Positions 29,074 to 38,340 of a stretch of 64,000 bases of DNA are shown here, piece by piece; the first letter of the stretch is position 1; every line of letters starts with the position of its first letter. The notes under the pieces are model-generated. The model had not been told where the DNA came from, did not search any database, and was given only the letters and a program-made list of their open reading frames with translations. Source of the DNA: Lentilactobacillus diolivorans DSM 14421 (GTDB lineage: Bacteria; Bacillota; Bacilli; Lactobacillales; Lactobacillaceae); assembly GCF_001434255.1 (NCBI RefSeq), contig NZ_AZEY01000090.1, positions 219,792-283,791 on the forward strand. Direction: 5' to 3'. The position numbers and the translations under genes are program-made.

Positions 29074-29268
29074 ATGCCTAAACAAAAAACAAACCGTGCA
29101 GCAGCCAAGCGTTTCCGTAAAACTGCTAATGGTGGAATCAAGAGCGCTCATGCATATACTAGTCACCGTTTTCACGGTAAGACAAAGAAGCAACGCCGTC
29201 AACTTCGTGGTACACATATGATGGATCACACTAACCTTAAAACTTACAAGAAGTTATTATCTAAGTAA
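29074..29268 (+). CDS. rpmI: 50S ribosomal protein L35
   Basis: Basic 64-residue protein starting [17 protein letters not shown] and with [16 protein letters not shown] near its end, the typical L35 pattern. A strong GAGGAGG precedes the ATG. It lies between infC and rplT in the conserved operon. Confidence 0.98.
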   Translation: MPKQKTNRAAAKRFRKTANGGIKSAHAYTSHRFHGKTKKQRRQLRGTHMMDHTNLKTYKKLLSK

Positions 29269-29335
29269 TCTAGTTCTAGGTAATGACATTTCGAATCGTC
29301 ATTAATCATGTTTTTATATATAGGAGGAATTTAAA

Positions 29336-29692
29336 ATGCCACGAGTAAAAGGTGGAACAGTTACACATGCACGTCGTAAGCGTGTCTTAAAATTAGCTAA
29401 GGGTTATCGCGGTGGTAAATCACGTTTATTTAAGACTGCCAAAGACCAAGTAATGAAGTCACAGGTTTATGCTTTCCGTGACCGTCGTGCCAACAAAGGC
29501 AATTTCCGTAAGCTATGGATTGCCCGAATTAATGCTGCTGCGCGTTTGAACGACCTTAGTTACAGCCAATTCATGCATGGGTTGAAACTTGCTAATATCG
29601 ACATGAACCGTAAAATGTTAGCTGATTTAGCTGTTAGTGATGCAGATGCTTTTAAGTCGCTCACCGATGAAGCAAAAAAGGCTCTTAAGTAA
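29336..29692 (+). CDS. rplT: 50S ribosomal protein L20
   Basis: Protein of 118 residues with the L20 start [23 protein letters not shown], the long basic helix, and the globular domain ([20 protein letters not shown]). L20 binds 23S rRNA early in assembly and, in Firmicutes, its own leader, which closes the control loop with the infC leader at 28.35 kb. Its stop is followed by a terminator. Confidence 0.98.
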   Translation: MPRVKGGTVTHARRKRVLKLAKGYRGGKSRLFKTAKDQVMKSQVYAFRDRRANKGNFRKLWIARINAAARLNDLSYSQFMHGLKLANIDMNRKMLADLAVSDADAFKSLTDEAKKALK

Positions 29693-29710
29693 TTTTGATG
29701 TGCTAAAATG

Positions 29711-29743
29711 ACTTTCACCGATCCTTTTGGTGGAAGTTTTTTT
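29711..29743 (+). terminator. Terminator after rplT
   Basis: ACTTTCACC pairs with GGTGGAAGT around a 9-nt loop, followed by a run of T. Confidence 0.9.
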
Positions 29744-29775
29744 AAATAAAATAACTATTTGTTAAGGAGCGACAT

Positions 29776-30291
29776 ATGTTGTCACGATTTAAACCAACGT
29801 GGATGATTGAGAATATTTTCAGTATTTCTCCGCAATTCTTGTTGGATAATAATATCAACTGTGTTCTAACCGATTTAGACAATACTTTGGTTCCGTGGAA
29901 TTCCAAACAAGGCTCAGCTGAGTTGCGTGATTGGTTACTGGATATCAAAAAATACGGTATCAAAGTGATTGTTGTTTCAAATAATAGTCATCGAAGAATT
30001 AAAGAGGCGGTTAAAGACTATGAACTGCCATTTGTTCCCCGGGCAATGAAACCTTTGACCATTGGGATCCGTCATGCAATCAAAGAATTTCATTTAACTA
30101 AAAAAAATACGGTGATGGTGGGCGACCAACTATTAACCGATGTTGTTTCGGCCAATAGTTGTCGTGTTAGAAGTATTTTGGTGAAACCACTTGTTAGAAA
30201 TGATGCTTGGAACACAACCATCAACCGTTATTTTGAAAGAATTATTTGGAACAAATTAATTAAAAAATATCCCAATTTACACTGGAAATAG
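29776..30291 (+). CDS. yqeG: HAD IIIA family phosphatase YqeG
   Basis: HAD-superfamily phosphatase of 171 residues. Motif I is LTDLDNTLVPW (nucleophile Asp about 34), motif II VVSNN near 75, and motif III/IV MVGDQLLTDVVSAN near 116-128. The substrate is unproven; relatives include phosphatidylglycerophosphatase GEP4. It starts the conserved yqeG-yqeH-yhbY-nadD-yqeK-rsfS-yqeM cluster, and its stop is 9 bp before yqeH. Confidence 0.9.
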   Translation: MLSRFKPTWMIENIFSISPQFLLDNNINCVLTDLDNTLVPWNSKQGSAELRDWLLDIKKYGIKVIVVSNNSHRRIKEAVKDYELPFVPRAMKPLTIGIRHAIKEFHLTKKNTVMVGDQLLTDVVSANSCRVRSILVKPLVRNDAWNTTINRYFERIIWNKLIKKYPNLHWK

Positions 30292-30300
30292 GAGGCCTTT

Positions 30301-31437
30301 ATGGCAAGTAATGAAGTGGTTGTTGATGGTGAAGTTGTTCATTGTATTGGCTGCGGCGCAGCGGTTCAGACAATTGATAAGAATATGATTGGATACACCC
30401 CAGAATCGGCTTTGAAAAAAGGTCTTGAAAATGGGGAAGTTTATTGTCAACGTTGTTTCAGATTGCGTCATTATAATGAAATTGCCCCGGTTAGTTTATC
30501 TGATGATGATTTTCTAAAGTTACTAACAAAAATTGCAAGCACTGATTCATTGATTGTTTATGTGGTTGATATTTTTGATGTGAATGGGAGTATGATCCCA
30601 GGACTGCATCGGTTTGTTGGTGATAATCCCGTATTGCTAGTGGGAAATAAATTAGATGTTTTGCCAGCGTCTTTAAAGAAGAACAAAGTAAAGGATTGGT
30701 TACGGCAACGAGCTAATGCGGCTGGAATTAGACCAATTGATGTTGAACTCATTTCCGCTAAAACAAATTTTGATATTGATCGATTGCTTGACCAGATTGA
30801 AAAATATCGAAAGGGCAAAGATGTCTATGTTGTTGGTGTCACAAACGTTGGTAAGTCAACTTTGATTAACTCAATTGTTCGCCAATCGACAGGAATCAAG
30901 GAATTGATTACAACGTCTCGTTTCCCTGGGACAACGCTTGATCGAATCGATATCCCACTTGATGATGGTAAGCTATTGGTCGATACACCGGGAATCATTC
31001 AACCTGAGCAAATGGCACATCACTTGGTTGGTAAGGAATTAAAATTGGTGACACCTCAGAAGACAATTAAGCCTAAAGTTTATCAATTAAATCCAGAACA
31101 AACTTTATTCTTTGGCGGCGTTGCGCGATTTGATTACAATTCTGGTGATAAAAAGCATGGGTTTACGGTCTATGCTGAAAATAATCTCTACATTCATCGA
31201 ACTAAATTAGTAAACGCCGATGCATTTTATGCCAGTCACGTGGGGAATTTATTAACGCCACCGAGTGAAGAGAATAAAACTAATTTTCCACCACTTGAGA
31301 TGCATGAATTTAAAACGACTCGTAAAAGCGATGTCGTTATCGAGGGCCTTGGCTGGGTAACTGTTCCGGCAGATGTAGTTGTCTCTGGATGGGCGCCAAA
31401 GGGTGTTTCGGTATTGATTCGGCCAGCAATGATATAA
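30301..31437 (+). CDS. yqeH: Ribosome biogenesis GTPase YqeH
   Basis: Circularly permuted GTPase of 378 residues needed for 30S assembly. An N-terminal zinc finger has CIGCG and CQRCF. The G motifs occur in permuted order: NKLD (G4) near 117-120, SAK (G5) near 153, GVTNVGKST (G1) near 179-187, then the TTSRFPGTT (G2) and DTPG (G3) motifs. The C-terminal domain probably binds RNA. AGGAGG precedes the ATG. Confidence 0.94.
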   Translation: MASNEVVVDGEVVHCIGCGAAVQTIDKNMIGYTPESALKKGLENGEVYCQRCFRLRHYNEIAPVSLSDDDFLKLLTKIASTDSLIVYVVDIFDVNGSMIPGLHRFVGDNPVLLVGNKLDVLPASLKKNKVKDWLRQRANAAGIRPIDVELISAKTNFDIDRLLDQIEKYRKGKDVYVVGVTNVGKSTLINSIVRQSTGIKELITTSRFPGTTLDRIDIPLDDGKLLVDTPGIIQPEQMAHHLVGKELKLVTPQKTIKPKVYQLNPEQTLFFGGVARFDYNSGDKKHGFTVYAENNLYIHRTKLVNADAFYASHVGNLLTPPSEENKTNFPPLEMHEFKTTRKSDVVIEGLGWVTVPADVVVSGWAPKGVSVLIRPAMI

Positions 31438-31454
31438 AATCAGAAGAGGAATTT

Positions 31455-31766
31455 ATGAAATTAACTGGAAAACAAAAACGTTTTTTACGTGCGCAAGCAA
31501 ACCAAATGCGACCAATTTTTGAAGTTGGCAAAAATGGTCTGTCACCGATTTGGCTAGAGGAAATTGATAGAGCTCTGGAACGACGTGAACTCATTAAAAT
31601 CAATGTATTACAGAATGCGTCAGTTACAACTAGTGAAATTCAGGACTATATTGAAGCTAAAAATGATATTAACGTTGTTCAGACAATTGGTAAGACGTTA
31701 GTCTTGTTTAAACCTTCCAGCCAAGCTGATCATCGGGATTTATCTAAAAAGGTACTATCAATTTAG
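31455..31766 (+). CDS. yhbY: YhbY-type RNA-binding protein (CRM domain)
   Basis: Single CRS1-YhbY domain of 103 residues beginning LTGKQKRFLRAQANQMRPIFEVGKNGLS, typical of bacterial YhbY associated with pre-50S particles. The GxxG-like loop is seen in GKNG near residue 30. I use the ATG at 31455 after AGAGGAA; the earlier in-frame ATG lies within yqeH. It is 17 bp from yqeH. Confidence 0.93.
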   Translation: MKLTGKQKRFLRAQANQMRPIFEVGKNGLSPIWLEEIDRALERRELIKINVLQNASVTTSEIQDYIEAKNDINVVQTIGKTLVLFKPSSQADHRDLSKKVLSI

Positions 31767-31777
31767 GAGTATGAAAA

Positions 31778-32410
31778 ATGTCGAACGTTATTGGTAATGT
31801 CCAAACATTATCTCAAACCAAAAGGATTATCCAAAATCCTAAGAAACGGATTGGAATTCTAGGAGGCACGTTCAATCCCGTTCATAGCGGTCATTTAATT
31901 GTTGCCGAACAGGTTCGCGACCAATTAGGACTGGATCAGGTGTGTTTCATGCCAGATGCAAATCCACCACACGTTGATCGCAAATTTGCGATTGATGGCA
32001 AAGATCGTGTGGCAATGATTAATGGTGCGATATGTGATAACCCTAAATTTGCGATTGAGATGGCAGAAATTATTCGCGGTGGTATTAGCTACTCTTACGA
32101 AACGATGAAAGAACTTACACAACAGCATCCCGAGAATAAATATTACTTTATTATTGGTGGTGACATGGTAAGCTACCTGCCAAAATGGCACCGAATTGAT
32201 GATCTGGTCAATTTAGTTTCTTTCGTTGGGGTCAAACGGGATGGGTATACGCCTGCATCTAAGTATCCAATTCTTTGGGTAGATGTTCCTTATATTGATA
32301 TTTCATCTTCATTAATTCGATCAAAAATTCGTCAGCATCAATCAATAAAATATCTTGTGCCGGCGTCAGTTGAGAAATATATAAAGGAGAAGCAATTGTA
32401 TGAAGAATAG
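31778..32410 (+). CDS. nadD: Nicotinate-nucleotide adenylyltransferase
   Basis: Nucleotidyltransferase of 210 residues converting nicotinate mononucleotide to NaAD for NAD synthesis. The motif GILGGTFNPVHSGHL lies at about 25-39, and the ISSSLIR signature near 175-182. The first ~23 residues form an N-terminal extension not seen in short NadD proteins; the start has AGGAG at 10 bp. The gene overlaps yqeK by 11 bp. Confidence 0.95.
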   Translation: MSNVIGNVQTLSQTKRIIQNPKKRIGILGGTFNPVHSGHLIVAEQVRDQLGLDQVCFMPDANPPHVDRKFAIDGKDRVAMINGAICDNPKFAIEMAEIIRGGISYSYETMKELTQQHPENKYYFIIGGDMVSYLPKWHRIDDLVNLVSFVGVKRDGYTPASKYPILWVDVPYIDISSSLIRSKIRQHQSIKYLVPASVEKYIKEKQLYEE

Positions 32411-33005
32411 TCAGTTAACGTATCAAAATACACCATTTACTCGTGATCAGCTCGTTGCCAAATTAAAGAAATCTTTAACTGATAGCCGTTTTCAGCATTG
32501 TTTACGAGTTGAGCAAACTGCAATTGATTTAGCTGAAAAAAATCACGTTGACATTCAACGTGCTGCAATCGGTGGACTTGTTCATGATTACGCAAAGCAG
32601 CGTTCGGATAGTGACTTTATTGAAGCGATAAAAGCCTATCATTTGGATCGAGAATTGTTAAATTATGGTAACGCAATTTGGCATGGTGTTGTTGGCTGGC
32701 TATTTGTAAAAAATGAACTGCATATTAATGACATTGAGATTTTAAATGCAGTTCGTTACCATACGGTTGGGCATGAATTTATGACGCCCATTGAACAGAT
32801 TGTTTACATGGCAGATTATATTGAACCGGCTAGAGATTTTCCCGGTGTTGATGAGGCCCGTAAAGTGACGTTTGATAGTTTGCAGGATGGGGTCGCTTAT
32901 CAAACCCAACAAACGTTAAGCTACTTAGTTGCTCATAATAAACCTGTCTTCCCACAAACAATTGTCACATATAATAGTTGGGTACCAAATTCAGGATTGA
33001 AATAA
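32400..33005 (+). CDS. yqeK: HD-domain phosphohydrolase YqeK (Ap4A hydrolase type)
   Basis: HD hydrolase of 201 residues. Metal motifs include FQHCLRVEQT (His about 31), GLVHDYAK (about 60-67), WHGVVG and YHTVGH (about 120). YqeK proteins hydrolyse symmetric diadenosine tetraphosphate to two ADP; activity of this one is inferred. It overlaps nadD, an arrangement common in Firmicutes. Confidence 0.92.
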   Translation: MKNSQLTYQNTPFTRDQLVAKLKKSLTDSRFQHCLRVEQTAIDLAEKNHVDIQRAAIGGLVHDYAKQRSDSDFIEAIKAYHLDRELLNYGNAIWHGVVGWLFVKNELHINDIEILNAVRYHTVGHEFMTPIEQIVYMADYIEPARDFPGVDEARKVTFDSLQDGVAYQTQQTLSYLVAHNKPVFPQTIVTYNSWVPNSGLK

Positions 33006-33021
33006 GGAGAGACTTAAATAA

Positions 33022-33378
33022 ATGGATAGTAAAGAAATTTCAGAAATTGTTGTTCGGGCCGCTGATGGCAAAAGAGCAGAGGATATTGTTGTTTTAGATA
33101 TGCAAAAGGTAAGCTTAATGGCAGATTACTTCGTGATTGCAGATGCAAATTCAAACCGACAAGTAAAGGCCATTGCTGATGAAGTTATTGATCAAGTTCA
33201 AGCGAGCGATATCCACGTTTATAGTGTTTCTGGTAAAGATAGTGCCAAATGGATTTTAATTGATTTGGGGGATGTGATTGTTCATATCTTTCAAAAGGAC
33301 GTTCGTGCATTCTATAATCTTGAAAAACTATGGTCAGATGCACCAATGGTCAATATTGAATCATGGGTTGAGGCATGA
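33022..33378 (+). CDS. rsfS: Ribosome silencing factor RsfS
   Basis: RsfS/Iojap protein of 118 residues which binds L14 and blocks subunit joining in starvation. Motifs include YFVIADANSNRQVKAIADEV and WILIDLGDVIVHIF. AAGGAG precedes the start. It ends 4 bp inside yqeM. Confidence 0.95.
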   Translation: MDSKEISEIVVRAADGKRAEDIVVLDMQKVSLMADYFVIADANSNRQVKAIADEVIDQVQASDIHVYSVSGKDSAKWILIDLGDVIVHIFQKDVRAFYNLEKLWSDAPMVNIESWVEA

Positions 33379-34118
33379 TTTATCAAGAGTTTGCTCACTT
33401 TTATGATGAACTTTTTGATGAAAAATTATATGATCGTTGGCTCAATTATACTGTCAAACGAATTCGTTCAAATTGGCACGTGCTTGATTTAGCATGTGGA
33501 ACTGGTAGATTGGCAATCAGGCTTGCTCACCGAGGGTATGATATTGATGGGGCTGATCTCTCTGAAGATATGCTGACGATGGCTGAACAGCGAGCACGTA
33601 CAGAACATGTCAATGTTCCATTTATTCAAGCTGATATGCGGAATCTAGAGGGGTTGCCACGTTATGATGCAATTAGTTGTTATGATGACTCGTTGTGCTA
33701 TTTAATTGAACAATCAGACCTTGGACGTGCTTTTCAATCGATTAATGATCATTTGATTCCAACGGGAGTATTTTTATTTGATGTTATTACGCCATATCAA
33801 ACTGACACGGTATATCCTGGTTTTATGTACAATTATCAGGACGAAGGATCGGCATTTATGTGGACCAGCTATGAAGGGGAGTTTGCTGCTCATTCTGTAG
33901 AACATGAACTAGCTTTCTTTCTTTATAATGCTGATAAAGATGCTTATGATGCGTATAGCGAACTTCATCAGGAACGAACATACGATGTTGAAACGTATAA
34001 ACAAATGCTTGCCAATGCGGGCTTTTCAAGAATTTTGGTTACGACGGATTTTGGTGACCGCCCTTTCAGTAATCATGTAAAGCGGTGGATGTTTGAATGT
34101 CATAAGGAGATCGGTTAA
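33375..34118 (+). CDS. yqeM: Class I SAM-dependent methyltransferase (YqeM-like)
   Basis: Methyltransferase of 247 residues with the SAM motif VLDLACGTGRLAIRL at about 36-50 and DGADLSEDML near 60. The substrate is not known. It overlaps rsfS by 4 bp and precedes tmcAL by 4 bp, so it is in the same transcript. Confidence 0.88.
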   Translation: MIYQEFAHFYDELFDEKLYDRWLNYTVKRIRSNWHVLDLACGTGRLAIRLAHRGYDIDGADLSEDMLTMAEQRARTEHVNVPFIQADMRNLEGLPRYDAISCYDDSLCYLIEQSDLGRAFQSINDHLIPTGVFLFDVITPYQTDTVYPGFMYNYQDEGSAFMWTSYEGEFAAHSVEHELAFFLYNADKDAYDAYSELHQERTYDVETYKQMLANAGFSRILVTTDFGDRPFSNHVKRWMFECHKEIG

Positions 34119-34122
34119 ATTA

Positions 34123-35262
34123 ATGCTTTCAGCTGTTGGAATTGTTTCTGAATATAATCCATTTCATAATGGACATCTTTATCAATTGCAACGGGCAAAG
34201 CAGATAACCGGCGCTGATATTGTCGTTGCTGTGATGAGTGGTAATTGGCTACAACGTGGTGAACCAGCTATTTATGACAAGTGGGAGCGAACAAGAGCGG
34301 CAATTAATAATGGTGTTGATATTGTTATTGAATTACCGTTTTTTTCAGCTGTTCAGCCGTCTCATATTTTTTCGACTGGTGCGGTACGTTTAATTACAGC
34401 CATGAATTGCCGCTGGTTAGCGTTTGGGGCAGAAAATCCCAATATAGATTATCTTAAATTAATTAAAAATCAGCCGGAACGCGATGCCAGTTTCAGACAA
34501 TTTGATCGACCGTATGCTTCAATTTTCCAGGACTATTTAAAGAAGAAAACGGGTATTCAATTAAACCAACCCAATGATATTCTGGCATTTGGGTATTCAA
34601 ACGCCAATTTTAATCTTGGTTCACCATTAAACTTGGTTCCAATTCAGCGGATCGGTAGTGATCATAATCAGGACAAATTATCGCCATCGGGGTTAATTGC
34701 CAGTGCCTCTGCAATTCGCAACGCAATTCACAGCGATCTCGTTTCTGAAGTCAATAAGTTTGTGCCACGTTCAACTTTTTCCATGATTCAAGGGCAACGT
34801 CCCATTACTTGGAATGACTTTTGGCCATTGCTTCGATTTGAATTAGTGGAAGCACCCATTTCTCAATTGCATCAGATTTACCAAATGACAGAAGGAATTG
34901 AATATCGGTTAAAACGTTGTGCGATTAAAGCTGATACCTTCAAAACATTTTTACACCTTGTCAAAACTAAACGATACACTTATACTCGAATCCAACGGCT
35001 ATGTACGTATGTGCTGTTACATGCAACTGAAGCGCAGATGTTAAATCAGCCCAATTATTTACGACTGTTGGGTTTTAGTAAGAACGGGCAGGTATATTTA
35101 AATCAGATTAAAAACAAACTTAAGTTGCCATTGATTACAAAGGTAAATGAAGAGGTTGTCAAAAATTGGTTGCAGATGGACTTTGGAGCAGGAATGCTCT
35201 TTCAAATGATTAATAATAAGTCCCAAGATTATTATCGGCATCCGCTAATCATTGGAAATTGA
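34123..35262 (+). CDS. tmcAL: tRNA(Met) cytidine acetate ligase TmcAL
   Basis: Nucleotidyltransferase-fold protein (YlbM/DUF795) of 379 residues. GIVSEYNPFHNGHLYQL occurs at about 5-21, with SGNWLQRGEPAIYDKWERT near 47-65. The family adenylates acetate and makes ac4C34 on elongator tRNA-Met. The ATG at 34123 follows AAGGAGATC at a slightly long 13-bp distance; an earlier in-frame ATG lies in yqeM. It ends the seven-gene cluster. Confidence 0.93.
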   Translation: MLSAVGIVSEYNPFHNGHLYQLQRAKQITGADIVVAVMSGNWLQRGEPAIYDKWERTRAAINNGVDIVIELPFFSAVQPSHIFSTGAVRLITAMNCRWLAFGAENPNIDYLKLIKNQPERDASFRQFDRPYASIFQDYLKKKTGIQLNQPNDILAFGYSNANFNLGSPLNLVPIQRIGSDHNQDKLSPSGLIASASAIRNAIHSDLVSEVNKFVPRSTFSMIQGQRPITWNDFWPLLRFELVEAPISQLHQIYQMTEGIEYRLKRCAIKADTFKTFLHLVKTKRYTYTRIQRLCTYVLLHATEAQMLNQPNYLRLLGFSKNGQVYLNQIKNKLKLPLITKVNEEVVKNWLQMDFGAGMLFQMINNKSQDYYRHPLIIGN

Positions 35263-35287
35263 ACAAGTTCCTATCAAGGAAAACACC

Positions 35288-35316
35288 TTGACAAGCCTTT
35301 TTGTTGCCGGTATAAT
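35288..35316 (+). promoter_or_regulatory. Consensus promoter of yceD-rpmF
   Basis: TTGACA at 35288-35293 and TATAAT at 35311-35316 with 17-bp spacing, a perfect match to a vegetative promoter, fitting a highly expressed ribosomal protein transcript. Confidence 0.95.
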
Positions 35317-35343
35317 AAGTTTTGTTGCATTGGAGGAATTACA

Positions 35344-35898
35344 TTGAAATGGTACTTTAAAGATTTACAGAAGTACTCTGGTACTGATCCATTTACGTTC
35401 AATGAAACTCTCAATATTAAAGAAGAATTGTTAGATCGATATGCTGATGAAGTTATCGATGCTTCGAGCTTTAGTATCGATGGTACTGCTTTTGCCGATC
35501 GTGGTGATGTCGTAATTGATACTCACATTGTTGGTGAACTAGTGGTACCATCTTCAAGATCATTAAAGCCGGTTCATTTACCACTTGATTTTACCGTTGA
35601 GGAATTTTATGTTCCTTCAAAGATTGCTGAATCAAGGTATAGTAAAGACGACGTTGTTTTTGTTCTCGATGAGGAAGATGAGGTTGATATTCAATCAGCT
35701 GTCATTGATAACGTAATTTTGCATATTCCTATGCACATTTTAACGCCTGAAGAGGCCACTGGCGATCACATGCCAAGTGGTGATGATTGGAAGGTTCTTT
35801 CATTAGATGACTATCAAAATCAGAAGGCGGAACTTAAAACTGTTGATCCACGTCTGGAAAAATTGAAGAACTTCTTTAAAGATGATCATTCAAAATAA
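35344..35898 (+). CDS. yceD: YceD family (DUF177) protein
   Basis: Acidic protein of 184 residues (DUF177) with a DNVILHIPMHIL motif near 128-138 and a C-terminal DPRLEKLKNFF that is well conserved in the family. YceD proteins are nearly always next to rpmF and are linked to 23S rRNA maturation, mechanism unknown. The start is TTG after TTGGAGG. Confidence 0.9.
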   Translation: MKWYFKDLQKYSGTDPFTFNETLNIKEELLDRYADEVIDASSFSIDGTAFADRGDVVIDTHIVGELVVPSSRSLKPVHLPLDFTVEEFYVPSKIAESRYSKDDVVFVLDEEDEVDIQSAVIDNVILHIPMHILTPEEATGDHMPSGDDWKVLSLDDYQNQKAELKTVDPRLEKLKNFFKDDHSK

Positions 35899-35952
35899 CC
35901 GGACTTTAAAATTTCACTAGTGGATATTTTATTCAACGAGGAGGGAAAGAAA

Positions 35953-36126
35953 ATGGCTACACCAGCACGTAGAACATCAAAGGCGCGTAAACGTATGCGC
36001 CGCGGTCACATTAAGTTAACGACTCCTAACTTGAGTCTTGACCCAAAGACCGGTGAATATACCATGCCACATCACGTTTCACCATCTGGCTTTTATAAAG
36101 GTCGTAAAGTTTTAAAGAATAAGTAA
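35953..36126 (+). CDS. rpmF: 50S ribosomal protein L32
   Basis: Protein of 57 residues starting [19 protein letters not shown]. No CxxC pairs are present, so it is the zinc-free L32 form. The start is the ATG at 35953 with GAGGAGGG upstream; the longer in-frame extension lies across the ribosome site. It follows yceD by 54 bp. Confidence 0.98.
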   Translation: MATPARRTSKARKRMRRGHIKLTTPNLSLDPKTGEYTMPHHVSPSGFYKGRKVLKNK

Positions 36127-36137
36127 GACCTAATTTA

Positions 36138-36177
36138 AAACAACTTAGAACGCCATGGATTCTAGGTTGTTTTTTTG
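36138..36177 (+). terminator. Terminator after rpmF
   Basis: ACAACTTAGAA pairs with TTCTAGGTTGT, followed by seven T. Confidence 0.9.
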
Positions 36178-36330
36178 TTGTCTAAAGGTAGTTAATTTTT
36201 TTCTGAAACAATAGGTATTATAAAAGTTTGTCAGCAACAAAGCAAAATTGAATGAAATTAGTTAATGGATAATTATTACGTTTTTATATGTAAAACTTTT
36301 ACAGTTTTAGTAAAATGTGTTTTGCTGCAC

Positions 36331-36365
36331 AAAAAAACAGCTTGGCATGAAATGCCAAACTGTTT
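36331..36365 (-). terminator. Terminator of the alcohol dehydrogenase gene
   Basis: On the minus strand AAACAGTTTGGCAT and ATGCCAAGCTGTTT form a stem with a 3-nt loop and a T-run follows. It lies 25 bp past the stop codon of adh. Confidence 0.9.
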
Positions 36366-36389
36366 AATCATTAAGAAGGTTAAGCCAAA

Positions 36390-37406
36390 TTACTTAGTAA
36401 AATCGACAACCATTCGACCAACAATCTTGTTGGCTTTCATTTCATCGATAATGTCGTTAACTTCATCTAAGCGACGAGTCTTAACGATTGGTGTGACCTT
36501 ACCCTCAGAACCAAATTGGAAGGTTTCTGCCAAGTCTTGACGAGTACCAACCAATGAACCGGCAACTTGAATACCATCCAAAACAGTCTTATCAATGTTA
36601 AGTGCCATATCACCCTTAGGAAGAGCAACGGCTACCAAGCGACCATCCGGACGTAATGCATTAACGGAGGTTGTGAAAGCTTCAGTTGTAACGGCGGTAA
36701 TTTGAGCGTTATGAACACCGCCGACTTTCTTTTGAATTTGTTCGGCAACATCAGGATCATGACGATTAATCGTAATATCGGCACCATTTTCTTTGGCAGC
36801 ATTTAATTTATCCGGATTACCATCAACGGCAACGACATGTGCGCCAAAAACGTTGTGGGCGAATTGGACAGCAAGGTTACCAAGACCACCCGCACCAACA
36901 ACTTCAACCCATTGACCTGGTCGAGTTTGGCCAACTTTGAGTGCTTTATACATGGTGACACCGGCACAAGTTAATGATGTTGCTTGAACCGGATCAAGGC
37001 CGTCAGGAACTTTAACAGCGTAGTCAGCTGGAACAATAACCTGTTCGGCCATTGCACCATCAACTGAGAATCCTGAGTTTTGGACATTCCGGCAAAGTGT
37101 TTCACGACCAGTGGTACAATACTCACAGTGGCCGCATCCTCTATAAAACCAAGCAATTGAAACCCGATCACCAATCTTCAAATTATCAACATCATCGGCA
37201 ACTTGAATGACGCGACCGACACCTTCGTGACCAATGATTCTTCCTGGCACTTTTCCAAAGTCACCAGCGGCAACGTGTAAATCTGTGTGACATAAACCAC
37301 AATATTCAACCTTAACCAATGCTTCACCTTCATGGATTGGGCGAAGTGTGACATCTTTAATGTCTACATATCCATCTACAGGATCTCGTACAACTGCTGC
37401 TTTCAT
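36390..37406 (-). CDS. Zinc-dependent alcohol dehydrogenase (AdhA/AdhP type)
   Basis: MDR-family dehydrogenase of 338 residues. Catalytic zinc ligands lie in CGLCHTDLH (Cys about 36) and GHEGVGRV; the structural zinc lobe has four Cys in [15 protein letters not shown] (about 91-105). The NAD site has [13 protein letters not shown] (about 171-183) with an acidic residue at the end of the second strand (VAVDGN), favouring NAD over NADP. Probable role is acetaldehyde or other aldehyde reduction to alcohol and NADH reoxidation. The gene stands alone between two terminated transcripts and has a good promoter with an overlapping inverted repeat. Confidence 0.93.
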   Translation of the reverse strand: MKAAVVRDPVDGYVDIKDVTLRPIHEGEALVKVEYCGLCHTDLHVAAGDFGKVPGRIIGHEGVGRVIQVADDVDNLKIGDRVSIAWFYRGCGHCEYCTTGRETLCRNVQNSGFSVDGAMAEQVIVPADYAVKVPDGLDPVQATSLTCAGVTMYKALKVGQTRPGQWVEVVGAGGLGNLAVQFAHNVFGAHVVAVDGNPDKLNAAKENGADITINRHDPDVAEQIQKKVGGVHNAQITAVTTEAFTTSVNALRPDGRLVAVALPKGDMALNIDKTVLDGIQVAGSLVGTRQDLAETFQFGSEGKVTPIVKTRRLDEVNDIIDEMKANKIVGRMVVDFTK

Positions 37407-37448
37407 TTAAAATCATCCTTTTTTGTAATATTTTTTCAACACAGGTTC

Positions 37449-37483
37449 ATTATAAATGGAGGTTTCACTTTATTCAAGTGAAA
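37449..37483 (-). promoter_or_regulatory. adh promoter and operator-like palindrome
   Basis: On the minus strand TTGAAT (37477-37472), 17 bp and TATAAT (37454-37449) form a good promoter. A perfect inverted repeat TTTCACTT-TATTC-AAGTGAAA covers 37463-37483, overlapping the -35 box. It does not match the Rex consensus exactly. Confidence 0.75.
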
Positions 37484-37653
37484 AAATACACAATTAGCAT
37501 AAAAATGAAAAATATTTCCAAACCTTAAGATTGCTTCGATTTATTAAAGTAAAACACTATAATTCTCATAATTATGGTAAAATGAGAGTTATGTTAAAAT
37601 ATTTCAATGCATATAATAAACAAATTAAGATACTTTAGGAGAGCTGATTATTT

Positions 37654-38340
37654 ATGAGTCGAATTTTGATTATTGAAGACGAAAAGAATTTGGCGCGCTT
37701 CGTCGAACTTGAATTAAAACACGAAGGATACGAAACCCAAGTTGAATTAAATGGACGTACGGGTTTACAAGCAGCAATAGATGATAATTTTGATGTTATC
37801 CTGTTAGATTTAATGCTGCCGGAGTTGAACGGAATGGAAGTTGCTCGCAGATTGCGGGAAAAGAAGAACACACCAATTATTATGATGACCGCCAGAGATT
37901 CAGTGATTGATCGTGTTTCTGGCTTTGATCATGGTGCTGATGATTATATTGTTAAGCCATTTGCAATTGAGGAATTATTGGCTCGAATTCGGGCATTACT
38001 TCGCCGAATTCAAATTGAGAATGATCAACAAAAGAGCAATAAAAAATCGGTTACATTTAAAGATTTAACGATTGAAAAGGAAAGTCGCATCGTTCGCCGA
38101 GGCGATGAAGTGATTAATTTAACGAAACGCGAATATGAGCTTTTATTGACATTAATGGAAAATGTTGACGTTGTTCTTGCAAGAGATGTTCTACTTACTA
38201 AAGTTTGGGGATACGACTCAGAAGTTGAGACTAATGTAGTTGACGTCTATATTAGATATTTACGAAATAAAATTGACCGACCAGGTGAAAATAGTTATAT
38301 CCAAACGGTTCGAGGCACCGGGTACGTGATGAGGTCATGA
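37654..38340 (+). CDS. OmpR-family response regulator (CovR/ArlR-like)
   Basis: Two-domain regulator of 228 residues. The receiver has acidic IEDEKN, phosphoacceptor Asp52 in LLDLMLPE, TAR motif and VKPF. The winged-helix DNA-binding domain ends VETNVVDVYIRYLRNKID...IQTVRGTGYVMRS. Overall it is very close to streptococcal CovR and staphylococcal ArlR. The stop overlaps the kinase start by 4 bp. A TATAAT near 37554 and an imperfect inverted repeat TCTCAT...ATGAGA lie upstream. Confidence 0.93.
   Translation: MSRILIIEDEKNLARFVELELKHEGYETQVELNGRTGLQAAIDDNFDVILLDLMLPELNGMEVARRLREKKNTPIIMMTARDSVIDRVSGFDHGADDYIVKPFAIEELLARIRALLRRIQIENDQQKSNKKSVTFKDLTIEKESRIVRRGDEVINLTKREYELLLTLMENVDVVLARDVLLTKVWGYDSEVETNVVDVYIRYLRNKIDRPGENSYIQTVRGTGYVMRS

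Noticed and set aside
37560-37592. Operator for the two-component system (TCTCAT...ATGAGA)
   Set aside because: The arms are only six bases with a 12-bp centre in AT-rich DNA, so chance is likely; mentioned only in the gene entry.
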